Assembly (NCBI GenBank): GCA_002387325.1
Contig: DGIN01000005.1
Coordinates: forward strand, 1 to 57,727
DNA: 57,727 bases
Direction of reading: 5' to 3'
DNA from: Bacteroidales bacterium UBA4621
Lineage (GTDB): Bacteria > Bacteroidota > Bacteroidia > Bacteroidales > Paludibacteraceae
Shown: positions 1 to 8,464 of the stretch, one piece after another
Layout of the letters: the number at the start of each line of letters is the position of its first letter
Position numbering within the stretch: position 1 is the first letter of the stretch
Notes under the pieces: generated by a model
Told to the model about the DNA's origin: nothing
Seen by the model: the letters and a program-made list of their open reading frames with translations, nothing else
Database searches by the model: none
Translations under genes and position numbers: made by a program

Positions 1-47
1 CGTGCTACTGCGGAGTCACGAAGAGTTTGTTGCAGTTTTTCTACCAC
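1..47 (-). CDS. partial 5' end of a putative MFS transporter
   Basis: Only about 15 codons are in the window. Reading leftward from a GTG at 45-47, just after an in-frame TAA at 51-53, the frame is open to the window edge and reads VEKLQQTLRDSAVAR. The LRDS..AR stretch resembles the cytoplasmic N-terminus ahead of the first membrane helix in a Bacteroidales major facilitator family. That match is from memory over a very short piece, so the product is a guess. The gene lies 71 bases downstream of the 38-residue ORF on the same strand and may end this envelope operon. Confidence 0.35.
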   Translation of the reverse strand, partial: MVEKLQQTLRDSAVA

Positions 48-118
48 AGTTTAGTCAATTTGTCAATTTATAAATGAAGAAATTTGTAAATGCCCTTTTC
101 ATTGTGCATTACGCATTA

Positions 119-235
119 TCACAATGCCTCGTCCTCAGGTTTCTGCGGACGGGGTAAGTGTGATTTCTTTTTGAGCCACGCAGCCTTGCGTTTCTCATAC
201 TCTTCGTAATGGGTTTCCAAATAGCCGTCAGCCAT
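119..235 (-). CDS. small conserved-looking protein, 38 aa
   Basis: An ATG at 233-235 opens a 38-codon frame ending in TGA at 119-121. The product starts MADGYLETHYEEYEKRKAAW and continues with a basic run LKKKSHLPRP and an acidic end PEDEAL. It has no signal peptide and no membrane segment, and would be a short charged helix with a proline-rich tail. Similar very short proteins beginning MADxYLE occur in Bacteroidales, often with an unsupported name such as dehydrogenase; this is from memory. It sits 38 bases downstream of an OmpH gene on the same strand, so it is probably co-transcribed. Function unknown. Confidence 0.6.
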   Translation of the reverse strand: MADGYLETHYEEYEKRKAAWLKKKSHLPRPQKPEDEAL

Positions 236-273
236 TAGTTGCAAACAATGAACAAAGGACAATGACAATGAAT

Positions 274-765
274 CTACTTAATACCGAGTTCTTTCTTTAC
301 GGAAGGCATTACGTCTGCTGCATCCTGTGCGATATACACCATAGCGGCAGAATCAAAGATATAGGTATAGCCCTCTTTTTGCCCTACCGCTTGGATAGCC
401 TTTGACATACGCTCGTGTACAGGTGCAATCAATTCTTGCTGCGTCTTCTGAATATCCTGCTCTGCCGTCTGGTAGAAGAGTTGGATACGCTGCTGCATCT
501 CTTGCAACTCCTGCTGGCGTATCTGTTTTACACCGGCAGCCATTGTAGCCTCTTGTGCCTGATAGTCTTGTGCTTTCTTTTGCAGTTCTTCCTGCATCGA
601 AGCCAACTGATTCTCGTACTGTGATTGCACGGTATCCATCTTCAGTTTGACAGTAGCCATCTCAGGCATCAGTGCAAAAAGTTCCTGTGTGTTTACATGT
701 CCGAATTTCTGTGCCGAGGCAATCATCGGGAGTGCCAAAGCAAGTGCTAAAATAAGTTTTTTCAT
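274..765 (-). CDS. OmpH/Skp family periplasmic chaperone
   Basis: 163-residue secreted protein of the OmpH/Skp family, which in Gram-negative bacteria holds unfolded outer membrane proteins in the periplasm on their way to the BAM complex. Residues 1-18 form a signal peptide (MKKLILALALALPMIASA), followed by KFGHVNTQELFALMP, the usual start of the mature domain. Residues about 40-125 are a long Gln/Glu/Lys-rich coiled coil, the Skp tentacles, and the C-terminus returns to a short beta segment (YTYIFDSAAMVYIA). It is the second of two tandem OmpH genes downstream of bamA; 201 bases of repeat DNA separate the two. Family assignment is firm; which paralogue serves BamA cannot be told. Confidence 0.9.
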   Translation of the reverse strand: MKKLILALALALPMIASAQKFGHVNTQELFALMPEMATVKLKMDTVQSQYENQLASMQEELQKKAQDYQAQEATMAAGVKQIRQQELQEMQQRIQLFYQTAEQDIQKTQQELIAPVHERMSKAIQAVGQKEGYTYIFDSAAMVYIAQDAADVMPSVKKELGIK

Positions 766-814
766 TATTGTGTTTTGTTATTAATATCCGTGTTTGTTCC
801 GTTGAATGATGGTC

Positions 815-869
815 TATCCACCTTATATCCACCTTATATCCACCTTATATCCACCTTATATCCTCCTTA
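815..869. repeat. 11-nt tandem array, five units
   Basis: Five contiguous copies of TATCCACCTTA (the last is TATCCTCCTTA) between the two OmpH genes. The same unit in reverse complement recurs at 39194-39237 and 48723-48755. Confidence 0.9.
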
Positions 870-893
870 CTTTTCAATATATTTTCTATACAT

Positions 894-926
894 ATCCACC
901 CGTCATCCACCCGACATCCACCCGAC
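894..926. repeat. 11-nt tandem array, three units
   Basis: Three contiguous copies of ATCCACCCG(T/A)C lie 24 bases after the previous array. They have the same 11-nt period but a different unit. Confidence 0.85.
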
Positions 927-966
927 TTTTCATTACGCAATATACATTGCCCACTACCTATTGAAA

Positions 967-1497
967 TTATTTCGCTCCGAGTTTTTGCAGTACTTGGTCG
1001 CTAATATCCAGTTTGCTTGACATATAGATGAGGGACGGGTCGGAAGAGCGGTCTTTGACAATGTCTATATGCTTCTCGTTTGCAAGTTCCTGAATAGCCG
1101 TATAAATCTCGTCCTGTATAGGCTTGATGAGTGCTTCGCGTTTTTTGAACAGTTCGCCGTCCTGCCCAAAGTACTTGCGTTTCAGTTCCAGCACCTCCTG
1201 CTCTTTGGCAACAATCTCTTCCTCGCGACGGTGTTTCATCTCCTCCGAGAGGAAAATCTGCTCGGTCCGATAATTGGTTGCCAGTACCTGTGCCTCCCTG
1301 TTGAGTGCATCAATCTCTTTTTGCCAGCGTTTGCTAATCATTGTCAGTTGTTCGTTAGCCGATTCGTATTGTGGCAGATTTTTCAAAATGTATGCCATAT
1401 CGATATACGCAATCGACTGCTCCTTTGCTGCAAAAGAAGGAAACACACTCAACAAGCAAAACAGCAAACCCAAACCATATAATAATGTCTTTCTCAT
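967..1497 (-). CDS. OmpH/Skp family periplasmic chaperone
   Basis: 176-residue second member of the OmpH/Skp family, directly downstream of bamA (54-base gap). A signal peptide spans residues 1-24 (MRKTLLYGLGLLFCLLSVFPSF then AA). The mature protein opens with SIAYIDMAYILKNLPQYE, the typical first strand and helix, followed by a charged coiled coil to about residue 140 and a closing segment IDIVKDRSSDPSLIYMSS. Tandem ompH genes after bamA are common in Bacteroidales. The two copies differ clearly in sequence, so this is not a recent duplication. The inferred role is escort of outer membrane protein precursors. Confidence 0.9.
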   Translation of the reverse strand: MRKTLLYGLGLLFCLLSVFPSFAAKEQSIAYIDMAYILKNLPQYESANEQLTMISKRWQKEIDALNREAQVLATNYRTEQIFLSEEMKHRREEEIVAKEQEVLELKRKYFGQDGELFKKREALIKPIQDEIYTAIQELANEKHIDIVKDRSSDPSLIYMSSKLDISDQVLQKLGAK

Positions 1498-1551
1498 ATA
1501 TAATCGTCTTTTTGTCTATAGTCCAACATCTATCAGCCCCGACGGTCCACT

Positions 1552-4203
1552 TTACAATTCCTGTCCGAGGACGAAGTGGAACTGGCTCTTACCGTACTGG
1601 TCGGAACCGTTGATTTTGTCGAAGCCCCATCCCCAGTCGATACCAAGCAAACCGAACATAGGCAGGAAGATACGTACACCCACACCTGCGCTACGTTTCA
1701 GGTCAAACGGATTGTATTGCTTGATGTCGGCGAAGCAGTTACCTGCTTCCAGAAATGCCAACGCCCAGATAGTGGCACTCTGCTCCAACGCAATCGGGTA
1801 GCGCAACTCCATTGTGAACTTGTTGTATACATAGCCCATATTTCGTCCTGTAGCGGCATCGTACGGAGTAAGCGAACCCGACGTATAACCGCGCATACCT
1901 ACATATTCGGTGGAATAACTGGTGTAACTTGACATTCCGTCCCCACCCATATAGAACGTTTCAAACGGTGATTTCGCATCTTTGTTGTAATTGCCGAGGT
2001 AACCGAATTCCGCACGCGTCATCAGCACCAGTTTAGAGTCTTTGCTCAGCGGTGTGAACACCTTTCCCGTAAATTTCCACTTGTGGTACTCAATGAGGTT
2101 GTAGCGTTCCGCCGTGGTCATCGTAGAGTAGTCCTTACCCGAAATAAGCGAATACGGCGGCGTGATCTTCAAACCGAGTGTAAACTGCGAACCGCGACGT
2201 GTGTAAATAGGGTTGTCGATACTGGAACGCGAGAACTGCAGATTGAGTGAAAGGTTGTGGCTTGTTCCGTTGGCAATCAGCAGATAAGGCCAGTCTTTCA
2301 TCATATACATCTGATAACTCAATTCGCCATAGAAAGTAAAATAGTCATCAGGCCAACGCAGACGTTTACCATATCCCAAACTTACACCAAAGGTGCGCAG
2401 ATATTTGTCTTTATCCGCATACGCCTCCTGCATCTGTTGATAATAATCCGAAGAGTTGCCGTATGCATAATAGTTGTTATAGTATGTATTATACAGATTC
2501 TGGTATGCGTTGTAATAACTCTGTGCATACCCTGTCTGCTGCGCAAAATAGATGCTTGCGCTCAACGAATTCGGACGTTTTCCGCCTAACCAAGGTTCAA
2601 GGAATGAGATACTTGCAGAAGTATAATAGATACCATTTGTACGGGCATTGATAGAGAACGTCTGCCCCTCGCCTTGCGGCACAATGCGGTACGCTTTTTT
2701 GTTGAACAGGTTCTGAATGGCAAAATTGGTAAATTTCAATCCCAACGAGCCGACCAGACCTGTAGCCCCCCACCCGAGTGAGAACTCAATCTGATCACTT
2801 GACTTGGTCTCCAACTGATATGTAATATCCACAGTCCCGTCCTCCGGATTCGGTTGTATATCCGGCACCAGTTTCTCTTGGTTAAAATGCCCCATCTGCG
2901 CCAATTCACGCAACGAGCGCATAATATCCGACTGACTATAGAGTTGTCCCGGCTTCGTATAGAGTTCGCGCCGCACCACATGCTCGTAAACACGGGTATT
3001 GCCTACAATATTGATTTGGTTAATCGTAGCGGGTTTGCCCTCGTACATACGCATCTCAAAATCAATACTGTCGTTCTCCACATTCACTTCCACCGGTTCC
3101 ACATTGAAAAACAGATACCCCCGATCGGTATATAGTTTGGCAACCGCGTCATCGTCCGACTGCAACCGTTCGTTGAGCGTCTTCAGGTTATAGACATCGC
3201 CTTTTTTCAACCCCAACGTAGCGTCCAGCAACTCATACGGATAGACTGTATTTCCGACCCATTTGATATTACGAACATAGTACTTATCTCCCTCGCTGAT
3301 AGTCATATAGACATCCACGCGGGTAGGGTCTTCCGGATTGGAAACCACACTGTCGGCAACGATATACGCATCGCGATAACCTATTTCGTTGTACTTCTCA
3401 ATTACCGCCTGTTTGTCTTTTTCATACTCTTCGGTAACAAATTTCTTGGTGCGGAAGAGATTGATGATGTTGTTGTCATTCGTCTTCTTCATCGCCTTAT
3501 TAATCTGATTGTGGGTCAGGGCTTTGTTACCGGTGATGTAAATCTTCCCGACCTTGGTTTTGGTCTTCTTATCCACATTGACAGCCACTTTCACATAGCC
3601 GGGGTGGTCTTGGTCATTGAACTCCAACACCTGCACCTCGGCATTATGAAACCCTTTTTCGGAAAGATACTTCTTGATAACCGTCTTTGCATGGTCGGAC
3701 AGGTTGGGTGTCATCTGGCTTCCGTTACGAATACCTACCTTGACCTCTACATCTTCTTTCTCACTCTTTTTCAAACCGTTATACACCACCTCCGATACAC
3801 GCGGACGCTGCTTCAGTTCAATAAGCAGCCATATTTTCTGCCCCTCTATCTTCTTTGCTTTGATCTTTACATCAGAGAAAAGTCCTTGTTTCCAGAATCG
3901 TTTTATAGCCTTGGTAATCTGATCTCCCGGCACTTCTATCTTATCCCCCACAGCCAGACCGGAGAAGCCTATCAGCACAAAGTCTTCATAACTATCCGCC
4001 CCGGACACTTCTATCCCCGCAATCTCATAGGTCTTACGCTGCAGCGAGTATTCTATTTCAGGAACATTCGTTTCCGCGCTGTCTTGTATGAACGGGGAAT
4101 CCGTCCCTATCGTATCTCCCGGCACGGGCTGCCCAACAGCCTGTGCCGATACGGCTACAGATACAAGCAAAAGAAAAAACAGTATATTAACGAACTTGTT
4201 CAC
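1552..4203 (-). CDS. bamA: outer membrane protein assembly factor BamA
   Basis: Core Omp85 subunit that folds and inserts beta-barrel proteins into the outer membrane. The protein has a signal peptide (FVNILFFLLLVSVAVSAQA), a run of POTRA domains over roughly residues 45-400, and a 16-strand-type barrel filling the C-terminal half. It ends in HFVLGQEL, with the terminal hydrophobic pattern of a barrel signal after the GIDWGWGFDKI strand. I chose GTG at 4201-4203 because the signal peptide begins there and the overlap with uppS is then 17 bases. An ATG at 4243-4245 in the same frame would add 14 residues and lengthen the overlap. A tyrosine-rich insertion (YNAYQNLYNTYYNNYYAYG) sits in one extracellular loop. 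uppS-bamA-ompH is a standard Bacteroidota order. Confidence 0.95.
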   Translation of the reverse strand: MNKFVNILFFLLLVSVAVSAQAVGQPVPGDTIGTDSPFIQDSAETNVPEIEYSLQRKTYEIAGIEVSGADSYEDFVLIGFSGLAVGDKIEVPGDQITKAIKRFWKQGLFSDVKIKAKKIEGQKIWLLIELKQRPRVSEVVYNGLKKSEKEDVEVKVGIRNGSQMTPNLSDHAKTVIKKYLSEKGFHNAEVQVLEFNDQDHPGYVKVAVNVDKKTKTKVGKIYITGNKALTHNQINKAMKKTNDNNIINLFRTKKFVTEEYEKDKQAVIEKYNEIGYRDAYIVADSVVSNPEDPTRVDVYMTISEGDKYYVRNIKWVGNTVYPYELLDATLGLKKGDVYNLKTLNERLQSDDDAVAKLYTDRGYLFFNVEPVEVNVENDSIDFEMRMYEGKPATINQINIVGNTRVYEHVVRRELYTKPGQLYSQSDIMRSLRELAQMGHFNQEKLVPDIQPNPEDGTVDITYQLETKSSDQIEFSLGWGATGLVGSLGLKFTNFAIQNLFNKKAYRIVPQGEGQTFSINARTNGIYYTSASISFLEPWLGGKRPNSLSASIYFAQQTGYAQSYYNAYQNLYNTYYNNYYAYGNSSDYYQQMQEAYADKDKYLRTFGVSLGYGKRLRWPDDYFTFYGELSYQMYMMKDWPYLLIANGTSHNLSLNLQFSRSSIDNPIYTRRGSQFTLGLKITPPYSLISGKDYSTMTTAERYNLIEYHKWKFTGKVFTPLSKDSKLVLMTRAEFGYLGNYNKDAKSPFETFYMGGDGMSSYTSYSTEYVGMRGYTSGSLTPYDAATGRNMGYVYNKFTMELRYPIALEQSATIWALAFLEAGNCFADIKQYNPFDLKRSAGVGVRIFLPMFGLLGIDWGWGFDKINGSDQYGKSQFHFVLGQEL

Positions 4204-4927
4204 CGGTCTTGCCAAATCTACGTTCACGATGTTGATAATCCACAATTGCTTTATAAAACTCCCCGGGCGTAAACTCGGGCCATAAACAATCGGTAAAATA
4301 GAGTTCCGAATATGCCAACTGCCACAACAAGAAATTACTCAGACGCAATTCCCCACTGGTGCGTATCAGCAAATCAGGGTCAGGCATATTACGTGTTGTC
4401 AAACACGATGATACAAACTCTTCATTGATATCCTCTATGCGCAATCCTCCTGCGAGTGCCATTCTTACAGCCTCCTGCATAGCGTGTGTAATCTCCCACC
4501 GAGCAGAATAACTGAGTGCAATCACCATATTCAGCCCCGTGTTCTTACTTGTTTCACGCATACATTGCTCAAATTTCAGCCGCGCAGTTTCCGGCAGACG
4601 ACTTATGTCGCCTATAGTGAGCAAACGCACGTTGTTCTGCATCAGCGTCGGGGTTTCTTTCACTATCGTATCCACCAACAGATTCATCAAAGCATCCACT
4701 TCCTCTTTGGGGCGGTTCCAATTTTCGGTAGAAAACGTATATAGTGTCAAATACTCTATTCCTAACTCAGCAGCGGCAACGGTAATATTGTGTACGGTCT
4801 GCACCCCTTGCCGGTGTCCGAACATACGCGCCAATCCTTGCCGTTTTGCCCAACGCCCGTTACCATCCATAATGACGGCCACGTGCCTCGGCATACGCGA
4901 TTTGTCTATTTGGTCTTTATAATCCAT
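4187..4927 (-). CDS. uppS: isoprenyl transferase (undecaprenyl diphosphate synthase)
   Basis: cis-Prenyltransferase that extends farnesyl diphosphate with isopentenyl diphosphate to the C55 lipid carrier for peptidoglycan and surface glycans. It is 246 residues, the usual length. The catalytic motif HVAVIMDGNGRWAKRQG is at residues 15-31 with the Mg-binding Asp at 21. Further family motifs are GHRQGVQT, TLYTFSTENWNRP and, near the end, PDLLIRTSGELRLSNFLLWQ. It is co-directional with bamA, which it overlaps. The lipid it makes would be the carrier needed by the glycan operon at 48905-55505. Confidence 0.95.
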   Translation of the reverse strand: MDYKDQIDKSRMPRHVAVIMDGNGRWAKRQGLARMFGHRQGVQTVHNITVAAAELGIEYLTLYTFSTENWNRPKEEVDALMNLLVDTIVKETPTLMQNNVRLLTIGDISRLPETARLKFEQCMRETSKNTGLNMVIALSYSARWEITHAMQEAVRMALAGGLRIEDINEEFVSSCLTTRNMPDPDLLIRTSGELRLSNFLLWQLAYSELYFTDCLWPEFTPGEFYKAIVDYQHRERRFGKTGEQVR

Positions 4928-5013
4928 ATATTCAGGTTATTCTTAATAAAAATCTTCAAGGTATTCAAGGCTCTACTGACCTTATTTATCAATATCCATA
5001 CAAGTACGATTTA

Positions 5014-5772
5014 TCAATCCATACAAGCACGGCAAACTTTCCGCTCTTTGGCAAATTCAAAAACTATGCCGAGAGTAAGTTGCGAGGTAACATCAAAGTT
5101 CAATATATTACTGCCGTTCATATCAAACGAATTGTTCAGTATTTTTACACCTTCCAGATTATCAGCCATATATATATTATGCTGCCAAGCCAGATTCAAG
5201 CCGAACCTTTGCGAAAATTTCCATTTCAAGCCGAAGCCCATCGGTATATAGAAAGCCACAGGCACCTTGCCACCGTAGTCGCTCCAGTCCCAGCCGCCTA
5301 TATTCATTCCGTTGCCATAGACTGCGATGCCCACGCCGAGGAACATATAAGGTGTCAGCGGCTTGATACGTGTGTCGTATGTTTTTCCTCCAAAGCGGAA
5401 AAAGTTAAATTCCGCCATCGCATCAAGGTTGATCATCTGCGTACTCCACAGAGTCTCCTGCTTCTGCATCCGGTCGTCGTATCCGTATCCCGTAATACGT
5501 TGCGTCAGTCCTTTCACCTGCAACGCCCACCGATTGGTAAACTTATACCGGAAATGCGCCCCGTATGCTTCACGCGGGTTGTTGAAAATATGCGTTGTAG
5601 CATCGCCCACATAGTATCCGCACCCTGCCTGCAAACCAAACTCGCACAAATAAGGTCTGTCATCGGCAAGGGCAGCCATAGAGCATACCATTCCTGCGAG
5701 CATTACCCATACCCGCAACAATCTCCCCGCGTTGCGACCGCCCCATGCCCTATGTACTTGCTTGCTGCCCAT
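5014..5772 (-). CDS. DUF6089-like outer membrane beta-barrel protein
   Basis: 252-residue protein with an N-terminal export signal (hydrophobic stretch VWVMLAGMVCSMAALA near residues 22-37) followed by alternating strands ending in aromatic residues, consistent with a small eight-strand barrel. Segments such as YKFTNRWALQVKG, AMAEFNFFRFG and PYMFLGVGIAVYG fit the DUF6089 family, which often precedes uppS and bamA in Bacteroidales (family name from memory). The start is supported by a promoter at 5798-5829 that leaves a leader of only about 20 bases; an ATG about 24 codons further in would also leave a signal peptide. It is probably the first gene of the uppS-bamA-ompH operon. Role unknown. 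Confidence 0.75.
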   Translation of the reverse strand: MGSKQVHRAWGGRNAGRLLRVWVMLAGMVCSMAALADDRPYLCEFGLQAGCGYYVGDATTHIFNNPREAYGAHFRYKFTNRWALQVKGLTQRITGYGYDDRMQKQETLWSTQMINLDAMAEFNFFRFGGKTYDTRIKPLTPYMFLGVGIAVYGNGMNIGGWDWSDYGGKVPVAFYIPMGFGLKWKFSQRFGLNLAWQHNIYMADNLEGVKILNNSFDMNGSNILNFDVTSQLTLGIVFEFAKERKVCRACMD

Positions 5773-5797
5773 TGATTTTCCAAATACGATTAGCGTG

Positions 5798-5829
5798 CAA
5801 AGTTACACAAAAAAAAAGACATACGCAAG
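5798..5829 (-). promoter_or_regulatory. Bacteroidota-type promoter for the DUF6089-uppS-bamA operon
   Basis: On the minus strand, CTTG at 5829-5826, a 20-base spacer and TAACTTTG at 5805-5798 match TTG/TAnnTTTG. The spacer contains a run of nine A/T bases (5809-5817). Confidence 0.75.
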
Positions 5830-6079
5830 TGCTCTGCCATTTTCTCCACAGGAAGCGCACCAATCGGGTCATTTTCTATTCTACGACGCTACCGGACAAA
5901 GGGCGTTTACCCGACACTTGACACTATGTTTTCCTCTACCGCAAGCGGCAAGAAAAATGAAAGACATACAGACAATAAACAGGGGCATTTTTCAGAGCTG
6001 ATGGCAATAGCGTGCAACTACAAATTTAGCATAAATTAACATATAAAATATAACTCGCTGTAATATAAGCAAAAACAGC

Positions 6080-6123
6080 CGAATCACATACGAATCACAT
6101 ACGAATCACATATGAATCACATA
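6080..6123. repeat. 11-nt tandem array, four units
   Basis: Four contiguous copies of CGAATCACATA (the last begins TG) in the non-coding stretch between the bamA-operon and dgt promoters. Confidence 0.9.
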
Positions 6124-6221
6124 GACCTGATAGCACAAGGATAGGACAATGAACAATGGATAATGGACAAAATTATGTCTAACAAGTCTAAAAAAAATAA
6201 AACAAACAAGTCTGACGACTT

Positions 6222-6258
6222 GACCGCGGACGGGGCGTCCGCGTCCCCTGAATGGTGT
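6222..6258. repeat. GC-rich hairpin repeat, copy 1
   Basis: Contains the perfect inverted repeat GCGGACG-GGG-CGTCCGC (6226-6242) followed by GTCCCCTGAATGGTGT. A near-identical copy lies at 32450-32487. Confidence 0.75.
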
Positions 6259-6317
6259 TTGCCGGTCCAGAATAATACATAATTCTGATGCGGTTGCCCT
6301 GACAAAATATATTATCC

Positions 6318-6349
6318 CTTGTTTATTTCACAAAAAAGCCGTATCTTTG
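6318..6349 (+). promoter_or_regulatory. Bacteroidota-type promoter for dgt
   Basis: CTTG at 6318-6321, a 20-base spacer and TATCTTTG at 6342-6349. Transcription would start near 6355, leaving a leader of under 20 bases before the dgt ATG at 6372. Confidence 0.8.
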
Positions 6350-6371
6350 CCCCATAAACAAAAAAAATATT

Positions 6372-7790
6372 ATGTATGCAGATGTAAAATGGTATGAATA
6401 CCTGTCTATTGAACGCGAACGCCAGTCGTTCTTTATATTCAACAGATATTCGCGGGAGAAGGTGTCCTACGATATTTTTCCCGACTACCGCAATTATTTT
6501 GAAAGTGATTTCGGTCGGGTGATTTTCAGCAACGCCGCACGGCGTATGCACGACAAGACACAAGTATTTCCTCTTACTAACGGTGACTCGGTACATACGC
6601 GTCTGACACACTCAATGGAAGTAATGAGTGTAGCAGCCTCGTTGGGTATAGGGGTATGCCGTAATCCCGAATTCAGGCACACCTACTATAACGATGACCG
6701 TAATTGGGAATGTGAGATATCCGCCATACTTAAAACGGCAGCCTTTGTACACGACATAGGGAACCCGCCTTTCGGGCATTGCGGAGAAAATATCATACAA
6801 GACTTTTTCAAGCACAAGGGAGCGTACCTGTTAGACGGATTAACAGAACAGCAACGCCTTGATTTTACCCAATTCGACGGTAATGCACAGGGCTTCCGCA
6901 TCCTGACAAAGATGCCATATCTCAATGATTTGTATGGTCTGAACCTTACCTACTCCACCCTCGGTGCATACTTGAAATACCCCAATACCGGTTCCAAAGA
7001 CACAAGCGGTAACGTGGCTTTGCACAAACACGGAGTATTCACATGCGAACAGACGATATTGGAACATACCGCCTCACATTGCCATCTCTACCGCGAAGAC
7101 GGCAGCATCAAACGCCATCCGCTGTCTTTCTTAGTGGAAGCGGCAGACACTATTTGCTACCGTGTAATGGACTTAGAAGACGGTATCTCCAAACAGTTGG
7201 TGAGCATTGAGCAGACTTTCAGTTACATAGCCCATAGTCTGCAATGCGAGACTACGGACATCGTCAAGATGGTGCATCTGGAAAAAAACTACAATCAGGG
7301 ACACTATACGAAAGAGAAGATGGTGGTTGATTTGCGTGTGGCACTGATGAATTATCTTACGCACACAGCCGTACGGACATTCATAGACCATCTGCAGGAA
7401 ATTGATTGCGGTACTTTCAACAGAGAACTATTGGAAGAGGACCCGCTTTGCAATGCTTTGGGAAACTTTGAATTGGAACAGATATTCCATACAGCGGAGA
7501 TTGCACGTGCGGAAATAACCGGAACTACCGTTTTATGCGGCATATTAGACAAGACCCTGCACCTGCTTATTGAAAAACAGGATTGGCGTGTAGAGAAACT
7601 GATTTCCATTTCAATGCAACGCTTGGCTGAAGCGGAATACAAAGCCATACACCCCGAAATTCCAGCGGACAAGGCTATTGATATTCTGCACCTTGACCGC
7701 TACAGCCAACTACGATTGGTAGTGGACTGGGTGGCAGGTATGACCGACAAATACGCCCTTGATACCTATCGTTTCCTATGCGGGTTGTAA
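6372..7790 (+). CDS. dgt: deoxyguanosinetriphosphate triphosphohydrolase
   Basis: HD-superfamily enzyme that splits dGTP to deoxyguanosine and triphosphate, affecting dNTP balance. At 472 residues it has the usual length of the long Dgt form. Metal-binding motifs are visible: RLTHSMEV with His80, FVHDIGNPPFGHCGE with His127-Asp128, and a later Asp in EAADTICYRVMDLEDG. The N-terminus SDFGRVIFSNAARRMHDKTQV is the family signature around the DNA/substrate site. The start is fixed by a promoter ending at 6349 and an A-rich stretch ahead of the ATG. It is a single-gene unit converging on yhhQ, with a shared hairpin terminator at 7811-7850. Confidence 0.93.
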   Translation: MYADVKWYEYLSIERERQSFFIFNRYSREKVSYDIFPDYRNYFESDFGRVIFSNAARRMHDKTQVFPLTNGDSVHTRLTHSMEVMSVAASLGIGVCRNPEFRHTYYNDDRNWECEISAILKTAAFVHDIGNPPFGHCGENIIQDFFKHKGAYLLDGLTEQQRLDFTQFDGNAQGFRILTKMPYLNDLYGLNLTYSTLGAYLKYPNTGSKDTSGNVALHKHGVFTCEQTILEHTASHCHLYREDGSIKRHPLSFLVEAADTICYRVMDLEDGISKQLVSIEQTFSYIAHSLQCETTDIVKMVHLEKNYNQGHYTKEKMVVDLRVALMNYLTHTAVRTFIDHLQEIDCGTFNRELLEEDPLCNALGNFELEQIFHTAEIARAEITGTTVLCGILDKTLHLLIEKQDWRVEKLISISMQRLAEAEYKAIHPEIPADKAIDILHLDRYSQLRLVVDWVAGMTDKYALDTYRFLCGL

Positions 7791-7810
7791 TGAATTAAGG
7801 ATAACATTCT

Positions 7811-7850
7811 ACGCAAACACCTGTCGCCTTATTCCGACAGGTGTTTGCGT
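7811..7850. terminator. bidirectional hairpin terminator between dgt and yhhQ
   Basis: Perfect 16-bp inverted repeat (7811-7826 and 7835-7850) with an 8-base loop. The yhhQ stop codon (7829-7831) lies in the loop, so the last codons of yhhQ form one arm. T-runs on either side are weak. Confidence 0.75.
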
Positions 7851-8464
7851 ATCCAAGTCACAGTTACATACGCTAATGGTGTTGAGCAACATATTTCAAT
7901 CAGTACTTTGGCTAACACCTGAAAACCTATCATTGTCATTACTTGCGAAAAAGAAACCATACCCGCAAAGGCAATAAAGACAAATATAGTGGTGTCCAAT
8001 GTATATCCGATTAGCGAACTGCTGATAGTGCGTGTCCACATCGGTCCTCCGACACATTCTTTCAGCCTGCTCATTACCCAAGCATTTGTAGTCTCCCCTA
8101 CCAGAAACGCACATACCGAAGCAAACATAATACGCGGTACAAAACCAAATATCCTCCGATATGCCTCCTGCCTACCGACCGTCTCGACCGGCACCGGCAC
8201 CAAAGTTCCAATCCATGCGAAGAATGTGAAAAGGATTTGGCAACAGAAAGTCAGCAATATCAACCGGCGAGCGGTCCGAAAGCCCCACACTTCTGTCACC
8301 ACCTCGCCCAACATATATGTAATGGGAAATATAATAGTTCCAGCATCAAAGATACTCAAATCACCTATTTGGATGATTTGCGTAGCCATCACGTTTGCCG
8401 TCAAATAACAAGTAACCATTACGGCTGCAATGGCTACCAATATGTTGCTTTTGCCATATTTCAT
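7829..8464 (-). CDS. yhhQ: queuosine precursor transporter (YhhQ/VUT family)
   Basis: Inner membrane protein of 211 residues with about six hydrophobic helices, of the family that imports queuine or 7-deazaguanine precursors for tRNA queuosine. Recognisable family features are LTANVMATQ near residue 22-30, DAGTIIFPITYMLGEVVTEVWG around 40-61, and ARIMFASVCAFLVGETTNAW-like text in the middle (RIMFASVCAFLVGE). Its start overlaps the end of the upstream MBL hydrolase by four bases, so the two are translationally coupled. The gene ends in the loop of a strong hairpin that also serves dgt. Substrate is inferred from family only. Confidence 0.9.
   Translation of the reverse strand: MKYGKSNILVAIAAVMVTCYLTANVMATQIIQIGDLSIFDAGTIIFPITYMLGEVVTEVWGFRTARRLILLTFCCQILFTFFAWIGTLVPVPVETVGRQEAYRRIFGFVPRIMFASVCAFLVGETTNAWVMSRLKECVGGPMWTRTISSSLIGYTLDTTIFVFIAFAGMVSFSQVMTMIGFQVLAKVLIEICCSTPLAYVTVTWIRKHLSE

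Larger units (their letters stand above)
5830..6317. other. gene-free interval between divergent promoters
   Basis: About 490 bases between the divergent bamA-operon and dgt promoters. I see no convincing gene. It holds the 11-nt array at 6080-6123, the sequence AACAATGGATAATGGACAA near 6150, and a GC-rich hairpin repeat at 6222-6258 that has a second copy at 32450-32487. Confidence 0.6.

Noticed and set aside
815..926. CRISPR-like repeats
   Set aside because: The units are 11 nt, contiguous and without spacers of regular length, and no cas genes are present.
5732..6001. Open frame of 89 codons on the plus strand
   Set aside because: It overlaps the start and promoter of the DUF6089 gene, has no recognisable domain, and looks like a chance frame.
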